Shown: positions 1 through 6,403, numbered from the stretch's first letter. The stretch is 8,393 bases of DNA from Lachnospiraceae bacterium UBA3711 (GCA_002371345.1 DFHY01000067.1:1-8393); one strand, 5' to 3'. The notes: generated by a model from the sequence alone, not told the origin. Translations and numbers: made by a program.

Positions 1-122
1 TCCAGGAGGCCGGAGTACTCCGGCGCAAGGTCAGACCCGATGCCATCATAGCCACGGCGGGCCAGCTCATTCATCACATCATGGCCGAGCTGGCCGCCCA
101 CTCCGGTAACAAGAACTTTCAT
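1..122 (-). CDS. rfbD: dTDP-4-dehydrorhamnose reductase, N-terminal fragment (runs off left edge)
   Basis: Only the first 40 residues are in the window. They begin MKVLVTGVGGQLG, the Rossmann nucleotide-binding loop typical of RfbD/RmlD, which reduces dTDP-4-keto-L-rhamnose with NAD(P)H in the last step of dTDP-L-rhamnose synthesis. Two ATGs are possible, at 128 and 122. The first overlaps the rfbB stop as ATGA, but the AGAAGG at 130-135 is only one base from it. The same site is seven bases from the ATG at 122, so I chose 122. That leaves two bases between the rfbB stop and this start, implying co-transcription and probably coupled translation. The family assignment rests on a short N-terminus plus the position directly after rfbB. 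Another short-chain sugar-nucleotide reductase is possible but less likely. Confidence 0.85.
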   Translation of the reverse strand, partial: MKVLVTGVGGQLGHDVMNELARRGYDGIGSDLAPEYSGLL

Positions 123-124
123 AC

Positions 125-1153
125 TCATACCTTCTTTCGATTTCCGTACATGTTTTCATAATAGTTCTGGTACTCTCCGGAAATGATCGGCTGCCACCAG
201 TCTTCATGGTCCAGATACCAGCGGATAGTCTTCCTGATGCCGTCCTCAAACTTTGTCTCCGGCAGCCATCCAAGTTCATCGTGGATCTTGGTCGGGTCGA
301 TCGCGTAACGCATATCATGTCCCTTGCGGTCCTCGACATGCGTTATCAGTGAATGCGGCTTGTCAAGCGCGTCGCAGATCATCGTGACGATGTCTATATT
401 CTTCATCTCGTTATGTCCGCCGACATTATAGACCTCTCCGACACGGCCCTTATGTATGATCAGATCGATTGCCCTGCAATGGTCCTCAACATAGAGCCAG
501 TCACGCACATTCAGTCCCTCGCCATAGACCGGCAGCGGCTTGTCATGAAGCGCGTTTATGATCATCAGCGGGATCAGCTTCTCCGGGAAATGATACGGCC
601 CGTAATTGTTGCTGCAGCGTGAGATCGATACAGGCAGTCCATAAGTGCGGTGGTATGCAAGTACAAACAGATCCGCGGAAGCCTTCGAGCTTGAATAGGG
701 ACTCGAAGTATGGATCGGGGTCGTCTCCGTAAAGAACAGGTCGGGCCTGTCAAGCGGCAGGTCTCCGTAAACCTCGTCTGTCGAAACCTGATGATACCTG
801 GTTATGCCGTACTTTCTGCAGGCGTCCATAAGGATTGTAGTGCCGCGTATATTGGTCTCAAGGAAGATATCCGGATCGACGATAGAGCGGTCAACATGGC
901 TCTCCGCCGCGAAATTGACGACCATATCCGGATGCTCTTCCTCAAAGAGCCTGTACACCGCTTCTCTGTCCGTAATGGATTCCTTGACAAAACGGAAGTT
1001 CGGCCTGTCCATAACAGGCGCCAGTGTACTCAGATTACCGGCATATGTCAGGCAGTCCAGGCAGATGATACGGTAATCAGGATACTTCTCGAGCATGTGA
1101 AATACAAAATTGCTGCCGATGAATCCGGCTCCCCCGGTTACAATGATTGTCAT
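125..1153 (-). CDS. rfbB: dTDP-glucose 4,6-dehydratase
   Basis: A 342-residue protein of normal length for RfbB/RmlB. It converts dTDP-D-glucose to dTDP-4-keto-6-deoxy-D-glucose using tightly bound NAD+, the second step of dTDP-L-rhamnose synthesis in the cytoplasm. The extended-SDR Rossmann loop TGGAGFIG is at residues 6-13. The catalytic STDEVYG is at 124-130, with the T125-D126-E127 triad, and the YxxxK pair is Y153/K157. The substrate-binding RCSNNYGP is near 179-186. The C-terminus carries the family's EDRKGHDMRYAID block (about 274-286). The start is set by AGGAGG at 1160-1165, six bases upstream. It lies 84 bases after rfbA with no promoter that I can see between, so it is probably read from the rfbA promoter. 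No key residue is missing. Confidence 0.96.
   Translation of the reverse strand: MTIIVTGGAGFIGSNFVFHMLEKYPDYRIICLDCLTYAGNLSTLAPVMDRPNFRFVKESITDREAVYRLFEEEHPDMVVNFAAESHVDRSIVDPDIFLETNIRGTTILMDACRKYGITRYHQVSTDEVYGDLPLDRPDLFFTETTPIHTSSPYSSSKASADLFVLAYHRTYGLPVSISRCSNNYGPYHFPEKLIPLMIINALHDKPLPVYGEGLNVRDWLYVEDHCRAIDLIIHKGRVGEVYNVGGHNEMKNIDIVTMICDALDKPHSLITHVEDRKGHDMRYAIDPTKIHDELGWLPETKFEDGIRKTIRWYLDHEDWWQPIISGEYQNYYENMYGNRKKV
130..135 (-). promoter_or_regulatory. Ribosome binding site that decides the rfbD start
   Basis: AGAAGG on the minus strand, inside the last codons of rfbB. It is one base from the ATG at 128 and seven bases from the ATG at 122, so it favours the second ATG. Confidence 0.6.
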
Positions 1154-1200
1154 GTTATTCCTCCTGTGTGTATTTACTGGTGTCGGAGTCAGAAGTGCAT

Positions 1201-1234
1201 CTTACCCCGGCTTCAGAGCATTTGATCGTTACAT
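1201..1234 (+). repeat. Relic resembling the right end of the 5107-5364 element
   Basis: This stretch between rfbA and rfbB aligns without gaps to 5330-5363, with 28 of 34 bases identical. Shared cores are CTT, CGGCTTCAG, TTTGA and TTACAT. It stops four bases short of the rfbA stop codon. The rest of the rfbA-rfbB gap (1154-1200) shows neither the internal hairpins nor the left end of the element. It therefore looks like a decayed or truncated copy, although chance similarity is not fully excluded. Confidence 0.5.
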
Positions 1235-1237
1235 GGT

Positions 1238-2134
1238 TTACTGAATGATATCGATGAACTTCCCGTCCAGTACGTCCCTCAGATACTGGCCATACTGATT
1301 CTTCTTCAGAACCTCGTAGACCTTAAGCACCTCCGCTTCACTGATCCAGCCGTTCCTGTACGCGATCTCCTCAAGGCATGCGATCTTGCGGTGCTCATGC
1401 TGCTCGATAGTCTTGACAAAATTAGTGGCATCAACGAGTGATTCATGAGTTCCTGTATCCAACCACGTAAAGCCCTGTCCGAGCACTTCAACATTCAGCT
1501 CACCCTTTTCAAGGTAGATCCGGTTCAGATCCGTGATCTCCAGTTCTCCTCTCGGACTGGGCTTCAGGTCGCGGGCATATTCCACGACGCGGTTGTCATA
1601 GAAGTAGAGACCGGTAACGCAGTAATTGCTCTTAGGTTGAGCCGGTTTCTCCTCAATAGTTTCAGCCTTGCCGCTACTGTTGAAGGAGACTATGCCGAAG
1701 CGCTCCGGGTCATCCACATAATACCCGAACACCGTCGCGCCATCGCCCTTCTCGGCGTGATGTACCGCCTGCCTGAGCCGCTTCTTCATACCATGTCCAA
1801 AGAAAATATTATCGCCAAGGATCATGCAGACCGTATCATCGCCAACAAAGTCCGCGCCGATCACAAAAGCCTGGGCAAGCCCGTCCGGACTCGGCTGCAC
1901 GGCATACGACAGATGCACTCCGAACTGATGTCCGTCACCGAGCAGTTCCTCGAACCTCGGCGTATCCGCCGGCGTGGATATTATCAGGATCTCCCTTATC
2001 CCTGCCGTCATCAGTACTGACATCGGATAGTAGATCATAGGTTTATCGTAAATCGGCAGCAGCTGTTTAGATGTAACCATTGTCAGCGGATAGAGCCTCG
2101 TGCCGCTTCCGCCGGCAAGAATAATTCCTTTCAT
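1238..2134 (-). CDS. rfbA: Glucose-1-phosphate thymidylyltransferase
   Basis: A 298-residue protein, the usual length for RfbA/RmlA. It joins glucose-1-phosphate and dTTP to make dTDP-glucose, the first and normally feedback-controlled step of dTDP-L-rhamnose synthesis. The nucleotide-binding loop LAGGSGTRLYPLT is at residues 6-18, followed by SKQLLPIYDKPM (22-33). The metal-binding GDN is at 107-109, EEKP at 161-164, GELEITDLN at 196-204 and WLDTGTH at 224-230, all in family order. A GAGG lies four bases before the ATG, and a second purine block (GGGAG) sits about eleven bases before it. The gene is the first of rfbA-rfbB-rfbD and has its own upstream promoter-like sequence. Everything expected is present, so I infer a functional enzyme. 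Confidence 0.97.
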   Translation of the reverse strand: MKGIILAGGSGTRLYPLTMVTSKQLLPIYDKPMIYYPMSVLMTAGIREILIISTPADTPRFEELLGDGHQFGVHLSYAVQPSPDGLAQAFVIGADFVGDDTVCMILGDNIFFGHGMKKRLRQAVHHAEKGDGATVFGYYVDDPERFGIVSFNSSGKAETIEEKPAQPKSNYCVTGLYFYDNRVVEYARDLKPSPRGELEITDLNRIYLEKGELNVEVLGQGFTWLDTGTHESLVDATNFVKTIEQHEHRKIACLEEIAYRNGWISEAEVLKVYEVLKKNQYGQYLRDVLDGKFIDIIQ

Positions 2135-2179
2135 AGTTCCTCATCTCCCTTTTTAATTATTTTTTCTTTCAATATGATA

Positions 2180-2210
2180 ATAATAAAAGAAAATGATATG
2201 TCACTGTCAA
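2180..2210 (-). promoter_or_regulatory. Probable sigma-A promoter of rfbA-rfbB-rfbD
   Basis: On the minus strand, a perfect -35 TTGACA at 2210-2205 is followed by TATTAT at 2185-2180 with a 19-base spacer. An overlapping TTTATT gives a 17-base spacer. The surrounding DNA is strongly AT-rich. Predicted transcription would begin about 35-40 bases before the rfbA ATG. The rest of the 165-base glmM-rfbA gap holds a GC-rich imperfect hairpin just after glmM. Confidence 0.6.
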
Positions 2211-2246
2211 CCCCATATTTCTTTTTCTTCGTTTTTTTACAAATAG

Positions 2247-2285
2247 AGGCGCCCGCGGGGCATACTCTGTACCCGGCAAACGCCT
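2247..2285 (-). terminator. Weak candidate terminator after glmM
   Basis: Read on the minus strand, AGGCG (2285-2281) can pair with CGCCT (2251-2247), with an inner CGGG/CCCG pairing and internal mismatches. What follows is CTATTTGT rather than a clean run of T, so termination is uncertain. It sits 15 bases past the glmM stop and before the rfbA promoter, which is the right place to separate the two units. Confidence 0.3.
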
Positions 2286-2299
2286 GCTAATAAACATTC

Positions 2300-3652
2300 T
2301 TACAGCGCAAGTCCTTCTGCGCGTATTACATCTATGACTGAATCAACCCATCTCTCGCACTCTTCCGTAGTATCAGCCTCAACCATCACACGGATCTTGG
2401 GCTCGGTTCCGCTCTCTCTTACCAGGATCCTTCCTGAATCTCCAAGACCTTTCTCCGCCGCACTGACCGAAGCCTTCACCTTCTCATTTGACAGAGTCTT
2501 CTTCTTGTCGTGAACCTTAACGTTCTTGAGTACCTGCGGATAGATTCTCATCTCATCCGCCATCATGGCAAGAGGCATCTTCTTCTCAAGCATAGTCTGC
2601 ATAACCATAAGAGATGTGAGGATGCCGTCACCGGTCGTCGCGTACTTGCCAAAGATGATATGGCCGCTCTGTTCTCCGCCAAGGACATAACCGTTAGCCA
2701 TCATATTCTCGGCGACATACTTATCGCCGACATCAGTCTGCTGATACTTCAGCCCTACAGCGTCGCAGGTCTTATAGAATCCCAGATTGGTCATAACCGT
2801 AGTGACGATCATGTTGTGGTCCAGCTGACCGTTTTCACGCATGTGCTTCCCGCACATATACATGATCTGATCGCCGTTGACAACCTTCCCGTCAGCGTCC
2901 ACAGCCAGGCACCTGTCGGCATCGCCGTCATAAGCGAAGCCCACATCAAGTCCCTTCTCTCTGACAAGCTCACGCAGCTTGTCAATATGGGTCGACCCGC
3001 AGTTGTCATTAATATTCACGCCGTCCGGCTGATTATTGATAACGTATGTTTTTGCTCCGAGAGCCTCAAAGACAGACTTCGCGATCATGCTTGAAGCGCC
3101 GTTCGCGCAGTCAAGGCCAACGCGGTATCCGTTAAATGCTTTCGACGGTACAGTCATCAGATATCCGATATAACGGTTTCTCCCCGCGGAGTAATCAATG
3201 CTGCGCCCAAGAGCGTCTTCAACCGCGTACGGAAGCTCCCCTGTCTTGTTGTCGATATAATCCTCTATCTTCTTCTCAATCTCAGCCTCTATCTTCTGCC
3301 CGTTCGCTCGCATGATCTTGATGCCGTTGTCATAGTACGGATTGTGGCTTGCGGAGATCATGATGCCGCAGTCGAATCCATCCGTACGGCAGCAGTAGGA
3401 AACCGACGGAGTCGTCGTAACATGCAGCAGATAAGCATCCGCACCCGAACTGGTAAGTCCGGCGCACAGCGCGTCCTCCAGCATATAGCTCGAACGTCTC
3501 GTGTCCTTGCCTATGACTATCCTTGCCCTGTGATCGTCATGGTTCTGGCCGTAATACCACCCGAGATAGCGTCCGACCTTAAATGCCTTCTCAGCTGTAA
3601 GCGTCACATTCGCTTTTCCGCGAAACCCATCCGTTCCAAAATACTTGCCCAT
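2300..3652 (-). CDS. glmM: Phosphoglucosamine mutase
   Basis: A 450-residue GlmM, normal length. It interconverts glucosamine-6-phosphate and glucosamine-1-phosphate, feeding UDP-GlcNAc for peptidoglycan. The N-terminus is MGKYFGTDGFRG. The phosphoserine loop ISASHNP is at residues 99-105, with S102 the catalytic serine. The Mg-binding DGDADR is at 242-247, the sugar-binding GGEQSGH at 325-331 and the phosphate-binding RESGTEPKIR at 412-421. The reading frame could extend nine residues further to 3679, but GGGGAGG at 3659-3665 is six bases from the ATG at 3652 and would itself be translated in the longer version, so 3652 is the start. SGTEP and the serine loop favour GlmM over other hexose-phosphate mutases. 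It is preceded by two promoter-like sequences and lies in the same orientation as rfbA. Confidence 0.96.
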   Translation of the reverse strand: MGKYFGTDGFRGKANVTLTAEKAFKVGRYLGWYYGQNHDDHRARIVIGKDTRRSSYMLEDALCAGLTSSGADAYLLHVTTTPSVSYCCRTDGFDCGIMISASHNPYYDNGIKIMRANGQKIEAEIEKKIEDYIDNKTGELPYAVEDALGRSIDYSAGRNRYIGYLMTVPSKAFNGYRVGLDCANGASSMIAKSVFEALGAKTYVINNQPDGVNINDNCGSTHIDKLRELVREKGLDVGFAYDGDADRCLAVDADGKVVNGDQIMYMCGKHMRENGQLDHNMIVTTVMTNLGFYKTCDAVGLKYQQTDVGDKYVAENMMANGYVLGGEQSGHIIFGKYATTGDGILTSLMVMQTMLEKKMPLAMMADEMRIYPQVLKNVKVHDKKKTLSNEKVKASVSAAEKGLGDSGRILVRESGTEPKIRVMVEADTTEECERWVDSVIDVIRAEGLAL

Positions 3653-3658
3653 TTGAAA

Positions 3659-3665
3659 CCTCCCC
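3659..3665 (-). promoter_or_regulatory. Ribosome binding site that decides the glmM start
   Basis: GGGGAGG on the minus strand, six bases before the ATG at 3652. It shows that the in-frame ATG at 3679 is not the real start. Confidence 0.8.
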
Positions 3666-3697
3666 TTTTTCATCTTCACGGGTTAAAACATCGCTTT

Positions 3698-3761
3698 ATA
3701 ATACATCGCAGCAGGTATAATATTCAATACTTCATTGTATATCTTTAATCTTTGACCTCAA
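3698..3761 (-). promoter_or_regulatory. Candidate promoter region of glmM (two alternatives)
   Basis: On the minus strand, TTGAGG (3761-3756), 16 bases, TACAAT (3739-3734) is one fair match to a sigma-A promoter. A second is TTGAAT (3727-3722), 18 bases, TATTAT (3703-3698), which would give a leader of about 40 bases before the glmM ATG. I cannot say which is used. Either would let glmM be transcribed separately from alaX. Confidence 0.45.
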
Positions 3762-3781
3762 GCACAAACCGGCGGCATAAT

Positions 3782-3865
3782 CTGAAGCCCCACAGCGGTC
3801 AGGCCGTGACATGGCCGTATGTTCCACACAACTGTCAAGTCTTCTGAAGCCTCCGGCGAAGCCGG
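3782..3865 (-). other. alaX-glmM intergenic stretch with small hairpin and element-like motifs
   Basis: The stretch holds a short GC hairpin, CCGGC-GAA-GCCGG (3853-3865), and two copies of CTGAAGCC (3782-3789 and 3844-3851), an 8-mer that also occurs in the 5107-5364 element and its relic. Next to the second copy is a TTGAC on the minus strand, in the same order as in the element. No T-run follows the hairpin, so I do not call a terminator for alaX. The similarity is weak and may be chance, because the 8-mer also occurs once inside rfbA (1560-1567). Confidence 0.25.
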
Positions 3866-3890
3866 GATGCGGCAGTCTGTGATTGCCTGA

Positions 3891-5081
3891 TCACAGCAGA
3901 TCTATCTTTATCTCCGGGAATCTCCCTGTGAGAAACGCTTCTATCTGCTCCCTCTTTGCCGTCACGCTTCCCTGCTGAAAATACGGCCTTCCGCCCCCTC
4001 TTCCGTCCAGAGAGCGGTTCATATCCGCAACCAGCTCTTTAAGGCTTCCATTCTCCTGTCCTACTGCATATTTATATCCGTCATCGTCCGATCCGGCAAA
4101 TGAAAATGCAATTCCGCCGCATGTCTCCATCACCTTCGCGGTGAGCTTCTGGGCGGCTGTTGAGTCCTGTCCCGCGACGAACACTGCCACATCTCCGGCT
4201 CCCTCCAGTTCTTCGGATTTTCTGTCTATCGCGGCATAGAGCATACCTATCAGATCTCCCTTCAGACGGGTATTCTCCTCCGCCATCCGTTTTGCAGCCT
4301 CAGAAGTCTGATGCATCCTGCTGCTCAGGCAGGCTGAAACCTCGTGATTCTGCCGAAAGATCAGAGCGAGGTATTCGTATGCCCATCTCCCGCACATCAT
4401 CTCGATCCTGATTCCGCCTCTTAAGCGCTCATGGGACAATAGCTTTATGATTCCTATTTCACCTGTACGTGCGACATGCGTACCGCAGCACGCGCATACA
4501 TCCGCGCCTGGAATCGTCACTACGCGGACATCCCCCATGAGTTCTTTCTTGCTGCGGTATTCAACCTCCGCAGCCTCTTCATGAGAATAGACATCCGTAC
4601 GGATAACGGAATCCGCCCAAACGATTTCATTTGCCCGTCTCTCGATCTCATCAAGCCCTTCATCCGATATCTCACCGTCAAGATCGATCGTCATTCGGTC
4701 AGAGCTCATATGGAATCCAACATTATTGTAGCCGTATGTCTCATGGATCAGACCGCTGACGATATGCTCACCGGAGTGATTCTGCATCCTGTCAAACCTG
4801 AAGATCCAGTCTGTCACTCCGTGAATCTGCTCTCCAACGGGGACACTCTCACTGCATACGACATAGACGTCGCCGCCATCCTCACGGGTATCGGAAACGT
4901 CCAGCCTGGTGCCATCCTGTCTGGTCAGAAATCCCCTGTCTCCGCTCTGTCCGCCGCCCTCAGGATAGAAAGCTGAACGGTCCAGCATGATCCTGAAGTG
5001 ATCCTTCTCTTTCACACATCCGGTCACGACCGCGTCAAATTCCCTGATATACGCGTTCTCATAATAAAGTCTCTGAGTCAT
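3891..5081 (-). CDS. alaX: Stand-alone alanyl-tRNA editing protein, AlaX-type with DHHA1 domain
   Basis: A 396-residue relative of the editing half of alanyl-tRNA synthetase. The family hydrolyses mischarged Ser-tRNA(Ala) or Gly-tRNA(Ala) in trans. An N-terminal beta-barrel part carries FYPEGGGQ at residues 38-45. The second-additional-domain zinc site is visible as H102 and H106 (NHSGEH) with C198 and H202 (CCGTH). A helical, charged stretch at about 255-293 leads to a C-terminal DHHA1 domain with DGRGGGRPYFQQG at 359-371. The aminoacylation and anticodon-recognition parts of AlaRS are absent, so it is not a truncated synthetase. The length fits the long AlaX class. GAGG eight bases before the ATG supports this start. 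The upstream gap holds a palindromic element whose end hairpin lies 29 bases before the ATG. Specificity (Ser, Gly or other) cannot be read from the sequence. Confidence 0.9.
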   Translation of the reverse strand: MTQRLYYENAYIREFDAVVTGCVKEKDHFRIMLDRSAFYPEGGGQSGDRGFLTRQDGTRLDVSDTREDGGDVYVVCSESVPVGEQIHGVTDWIFRFDRMQNHSGEHIVSGLIHETYGYNNVGFHMSSDRMTIDLDGEISDEGLDEIERRANEIVWADSVIRTDVYSHEEAAEVEYRSKKELMGDVRVVTIPGADVCACCGTHVARTGEIGIIKLLSHERLRGGIRIEMMCGRWAYEYLALIFRQNHEVSACLSSRMHQTSEAAKRMAEENTRLKGDLIGMLYAAIDRKSEELEGAGDVAVFVAGQDSTAAQKLTAKVMETCGGIAFSFAGSDDDGYKYAVGQENGSLKELVADMNRSLDGRGGGRPYFQQGSVTAKREQIEAFLTGRFPEIKIDLL

Positions 5082-5109
5082 TCTCTATGCCTCTTTCATA
5101 TTTTATGAT

Positions 5110-5140
5110 GTTGGGGCCAAAAGAACCTTTTGCCCCCAAC
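5110..5140. repeat. Long hairpin at the alaX-proximal end of the element
   Basis: Two 14-base arms, 5110-5123 and 5127-5140, pair with a single mismatch around an AAC loop (GTTGGGG on the outside, CAAAAG/CTTTTG inside). On the minus strand it would fall in the alaX leader, 29 bases before the start codon. Only four Ts (the 3' end of the pairing is CCCCAAC then ATCAT) and no T-run follow, so it is not a standard terminator. TATGATGT is repeated directly on either side (5104-5111 and 5141-5148). Confidence 0.6.
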
Positions 5141-5272
5141 TATGATGTACGGATCGCTTCGTTGCTTCGCAACTTCCGCGCTCCTCGGCCACTTCGCACT
5201 CTCGTAATTTGCTAAAGCAAATTACTACGTGCTCCGTGTCCGGTGGGTCAACTTCTACGCTCCGCTTCGGTC

Positions 5273-5307
5273 GGCGCTAAGCGGACGTCCACTGGACGTC
5301 CAGCGCC
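5273..5307. repeat. Two-part hairpin built on a doubled GGACGTCC palindrome
   Basis: GGCGCT (5273-5278) pairs with AGCGCC (5302-5307). After a four-base bulge (AAGC), GGACGTCC (5283-5290) pairs with a second GGACGTCC (5294-5301) around the loop ACT. GGACGTCC is itself self-complementary, so the two copies are at once a direct and an inverted repeat. This is the strongest internal structure of the 5107-5364 element. Confidence 0.6.
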
Positions 5308-5390
5308 CCTTTCGCCTCTGGCAAGCGAGCTTGCCTCGGCTTCAGGGCTTTTGACCTTTACATCATTTTATACGGTTCAGCATCATAAAA

Positions 5391-5415
5391 GAAACCCTGA
5401 TATAATCAGTGTTTC
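5391..5415. repeat. Small hairpin outside the element, upstream of the HAD gene
   Basis: GAAAC-C-CTGAT, loop ATA, ATCAG-T-GTTTC: ten pairs with one mismatch. On the minus strand it is followed by TTTT, so it could end leftward transcription, but no minus-strand gene precedes it. It lies just right of the direct repeat at 5365-5371 and left of the HAD promoter. The remaining DNA between 5416 and 5440 shows nothing recognisable. Confidence 0.4.
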
Positions 5416-5440
5416 CTTAGTATATCCGCTGCCTCTCCGA

Positions 5441-5470
5441 TTGACAAGCCGGCTGACTATTCCCTATACT
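5441..5470 (+). promoter_or_regulatory. Strong sigma-A-type promoter for the HAD phosphatase gene
   Basis: TTGACA (5441-5446) is followed by 18 bases and TATACT (5465-5470). The -35 is perfect and the -10 differs from TATAAT at one base. Transcription would start near 5477 and leave a leader of about 93 bases before the ATG at 5570. The leader contains a short imperfect hairpin (AGGGC 5482-5486 with GCCCT 5500-5504, inner AGC/GCT). No known riboswitch is recognisable in it. Confidence 0.7.
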
Positions 5471-5569
5471 GATGCGGATGGAGGGCTGAAGCAACAGCTG
5501 CCCTTTCATAACTGTTTGTGCCTACGGCCGAATGCGGCGGAATGGATATATAAATGGGGACATCTAAAA

Positions 5570-6403
5570 ATGACAGGTGAAAAGCTTAAAGGAAAGATTC
5601 TGTTTTTTTCGGATATAGATGAGACGCTGGTTAATACGGATAAGTCTCTCAGCGAAGAGAACCGCCGGGCAATTGACGAGTTCCTGGCAAGAGGCAATAT
5701 ATTCGTCATATCAACCGGAAGGGCGCTTCTCGGAGCGTCTAACCTTCTTAAAGAGCTCGGGCTGTACGGGAAGAAGAATATGATGATAAGCAGCAGCAAC
5801 GGGGCTATTGTCTATGACACATACCTTGAGAAAGAGCTGCTCCGCAGGCCTGTTCCCCTTGATCTCATGTACGAGGCATTTGACCTCGCAAGAGATTTCG
5901 GTATCCATATTCAGACATATACCGATACGTCTGTCGTGGCGGAGCAGGAAAACGAATCTCTCAGACGCTATATTGCGGTCCAGCGTCTTCCCGTAGAACT
6001 GTACCCGAGCATCCGAAACGCAAGGATAGCGCCGCCGCCTAAGCTTCTGTGCCTTGACTATCCTGATCCCGGAAACATCACCAGATTCAGGGCTCTCTTC
6101 GAGGAGCGTATGAAGGGAAAGCTCGACTGCTTCCAGTCCAATCCCTGGCTTCTCGAGATAGTGTATCCCGGGGTAAACAAAGGCTCCTCATTGCGTTTCA
6201 TTGCAAGAGAAGCCGGTATTCCGATCGATCACACCGTCAGTGCCGGCGACGCGGAAAATGATCTGTCTATGATCCTTGCCGCCGGTATCGGGTGTGCTAT
6301 GAAGAATGCGGATGAGAGGTTGAAAGAGCAGGCTGATTATGTCACTGTGAATGATAATAACCACGCCGGAGTTGCCGAGATACTCAACCGCTTCTGTCTG
6401 TGA
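5570..6403 (+). CDS. Cof-type HAD-superfamily hydrolase (sugar-phosphate phosphatase family)
   Basis: A 277-residue HAD phosphatase with a type-IIB (Cof/YidA/YbiV-like) layout. Motif I is SDIDETL with D15 the nucleophile and D17 the acid/base. Motif II is STGR at 48-51, motif III lysine is K204 in NKGSSL, and motif IV is GDAEND at 226-231 with D227 and D231 binding Mg. The cap domain lies between motifs II and III (about 80-195). Relatives dephosphorylate sugar phosphates, FMN or pyridoxal phosphate, and the substrate cannot be told from sequence. The frame is open back to a GTG at 5243, but that stretch lies inside the palindromic element and the promoter. The ATG at 5570, with GGGGA nine bases upstream, gives the family's normal length. 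It is divergent from alaX and ends 32 bases from the convergent surface-protein gene. Confidence 0.9.
   Translation: MTGEKLKGKILFFSDIDETLVNTDKSLSEENRRAIDEFLARGNIFVISTGRALLGASNLLKELGLYGKKNMMISSSNGAIVYDTYLEKELLRRPVPLDLMYEAFDLARDFGIHIQTYTDTSVVAEQENESLRRYIAVQRLPVELYPSIRNARIAPPPKLLCLDYPDPGNITRFRALFEERMKGKLDCFQSNPWLLEIVYPGVNKGSSLRFIAREAGIPIDHTVSAGDAENDLSMILAAGIGCAMKNADERLKEQADYVTVNDNNHAGVAEILNRFCL

Larger units (their letters stand above)
5107..5364. mobile_element. Candidate MITE-like palindromic element, non-coding
   Basis: The first 17 bases (5107-5123) match the reverse complement of the last 17 (5348-5364) at 13 positions, sharing GATGT at the tip and CAAAAG at the inner end. A perfect 7-base direct repeat, ATTTTAT, flanks it (5100-5106 and 5365-5371), as a target-site duplication would. 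Inside are hairpins at 5110-5140, 5161-5173 (GTTGC-TTC-GCAAC), 5204-5225 (nine perfect pairs around TAAA), 5273-5307 and 5320-5335 (GGCAAGC-GA-GCTTGCC). It is GC-rich compared with its AT-rich flanks. No transposase or convincing reading frame is present, so any movement would need an enzyme elsewhere. A relic of its right end lies at 1201-1234. Alternatives are a dispersed structured repeat of the REP/BIME kind or an RNA element. The direct repeat is all A and T and so could be coincidental. Confidence 0.5.

Noticed and set aside
1445..2020. 191-codon open frame on the plus strand opposite rfbA
   Set aside because: It lies fully antisense to a clear RfbA, has no ribosome binding site of note and no recognisable domain. 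It is a shadow frame.
2510..3094. 194-codon open frame on the plus strand opposite glmM
   Set aside because: It is antisense to conserved GlmM motifs and the translation resembles no protein family. It is a shadow frame.
5246..5251. TTGACC on the minus strand as -35 of an element-borne alaX promoter
   Set aside because: The only sequence at suitable spacing is TAGTAA, a poor -10, and the transcript would begin about 130 bases before alaX. Not enough support.
5101..5371. CRISPR array or tandem repeat
   Set aside because: The repeats are unrelated palindromes of different sequence without regular spacers. They are hairpins, not a CRISPR.
5472..5489. Five-codon ATG...TGA micro-frame in the HAD leader
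   Set aside because: There is no ribosome binding site and the peptide shows no attenuation-type residue run. Such short frames are expected by chance.
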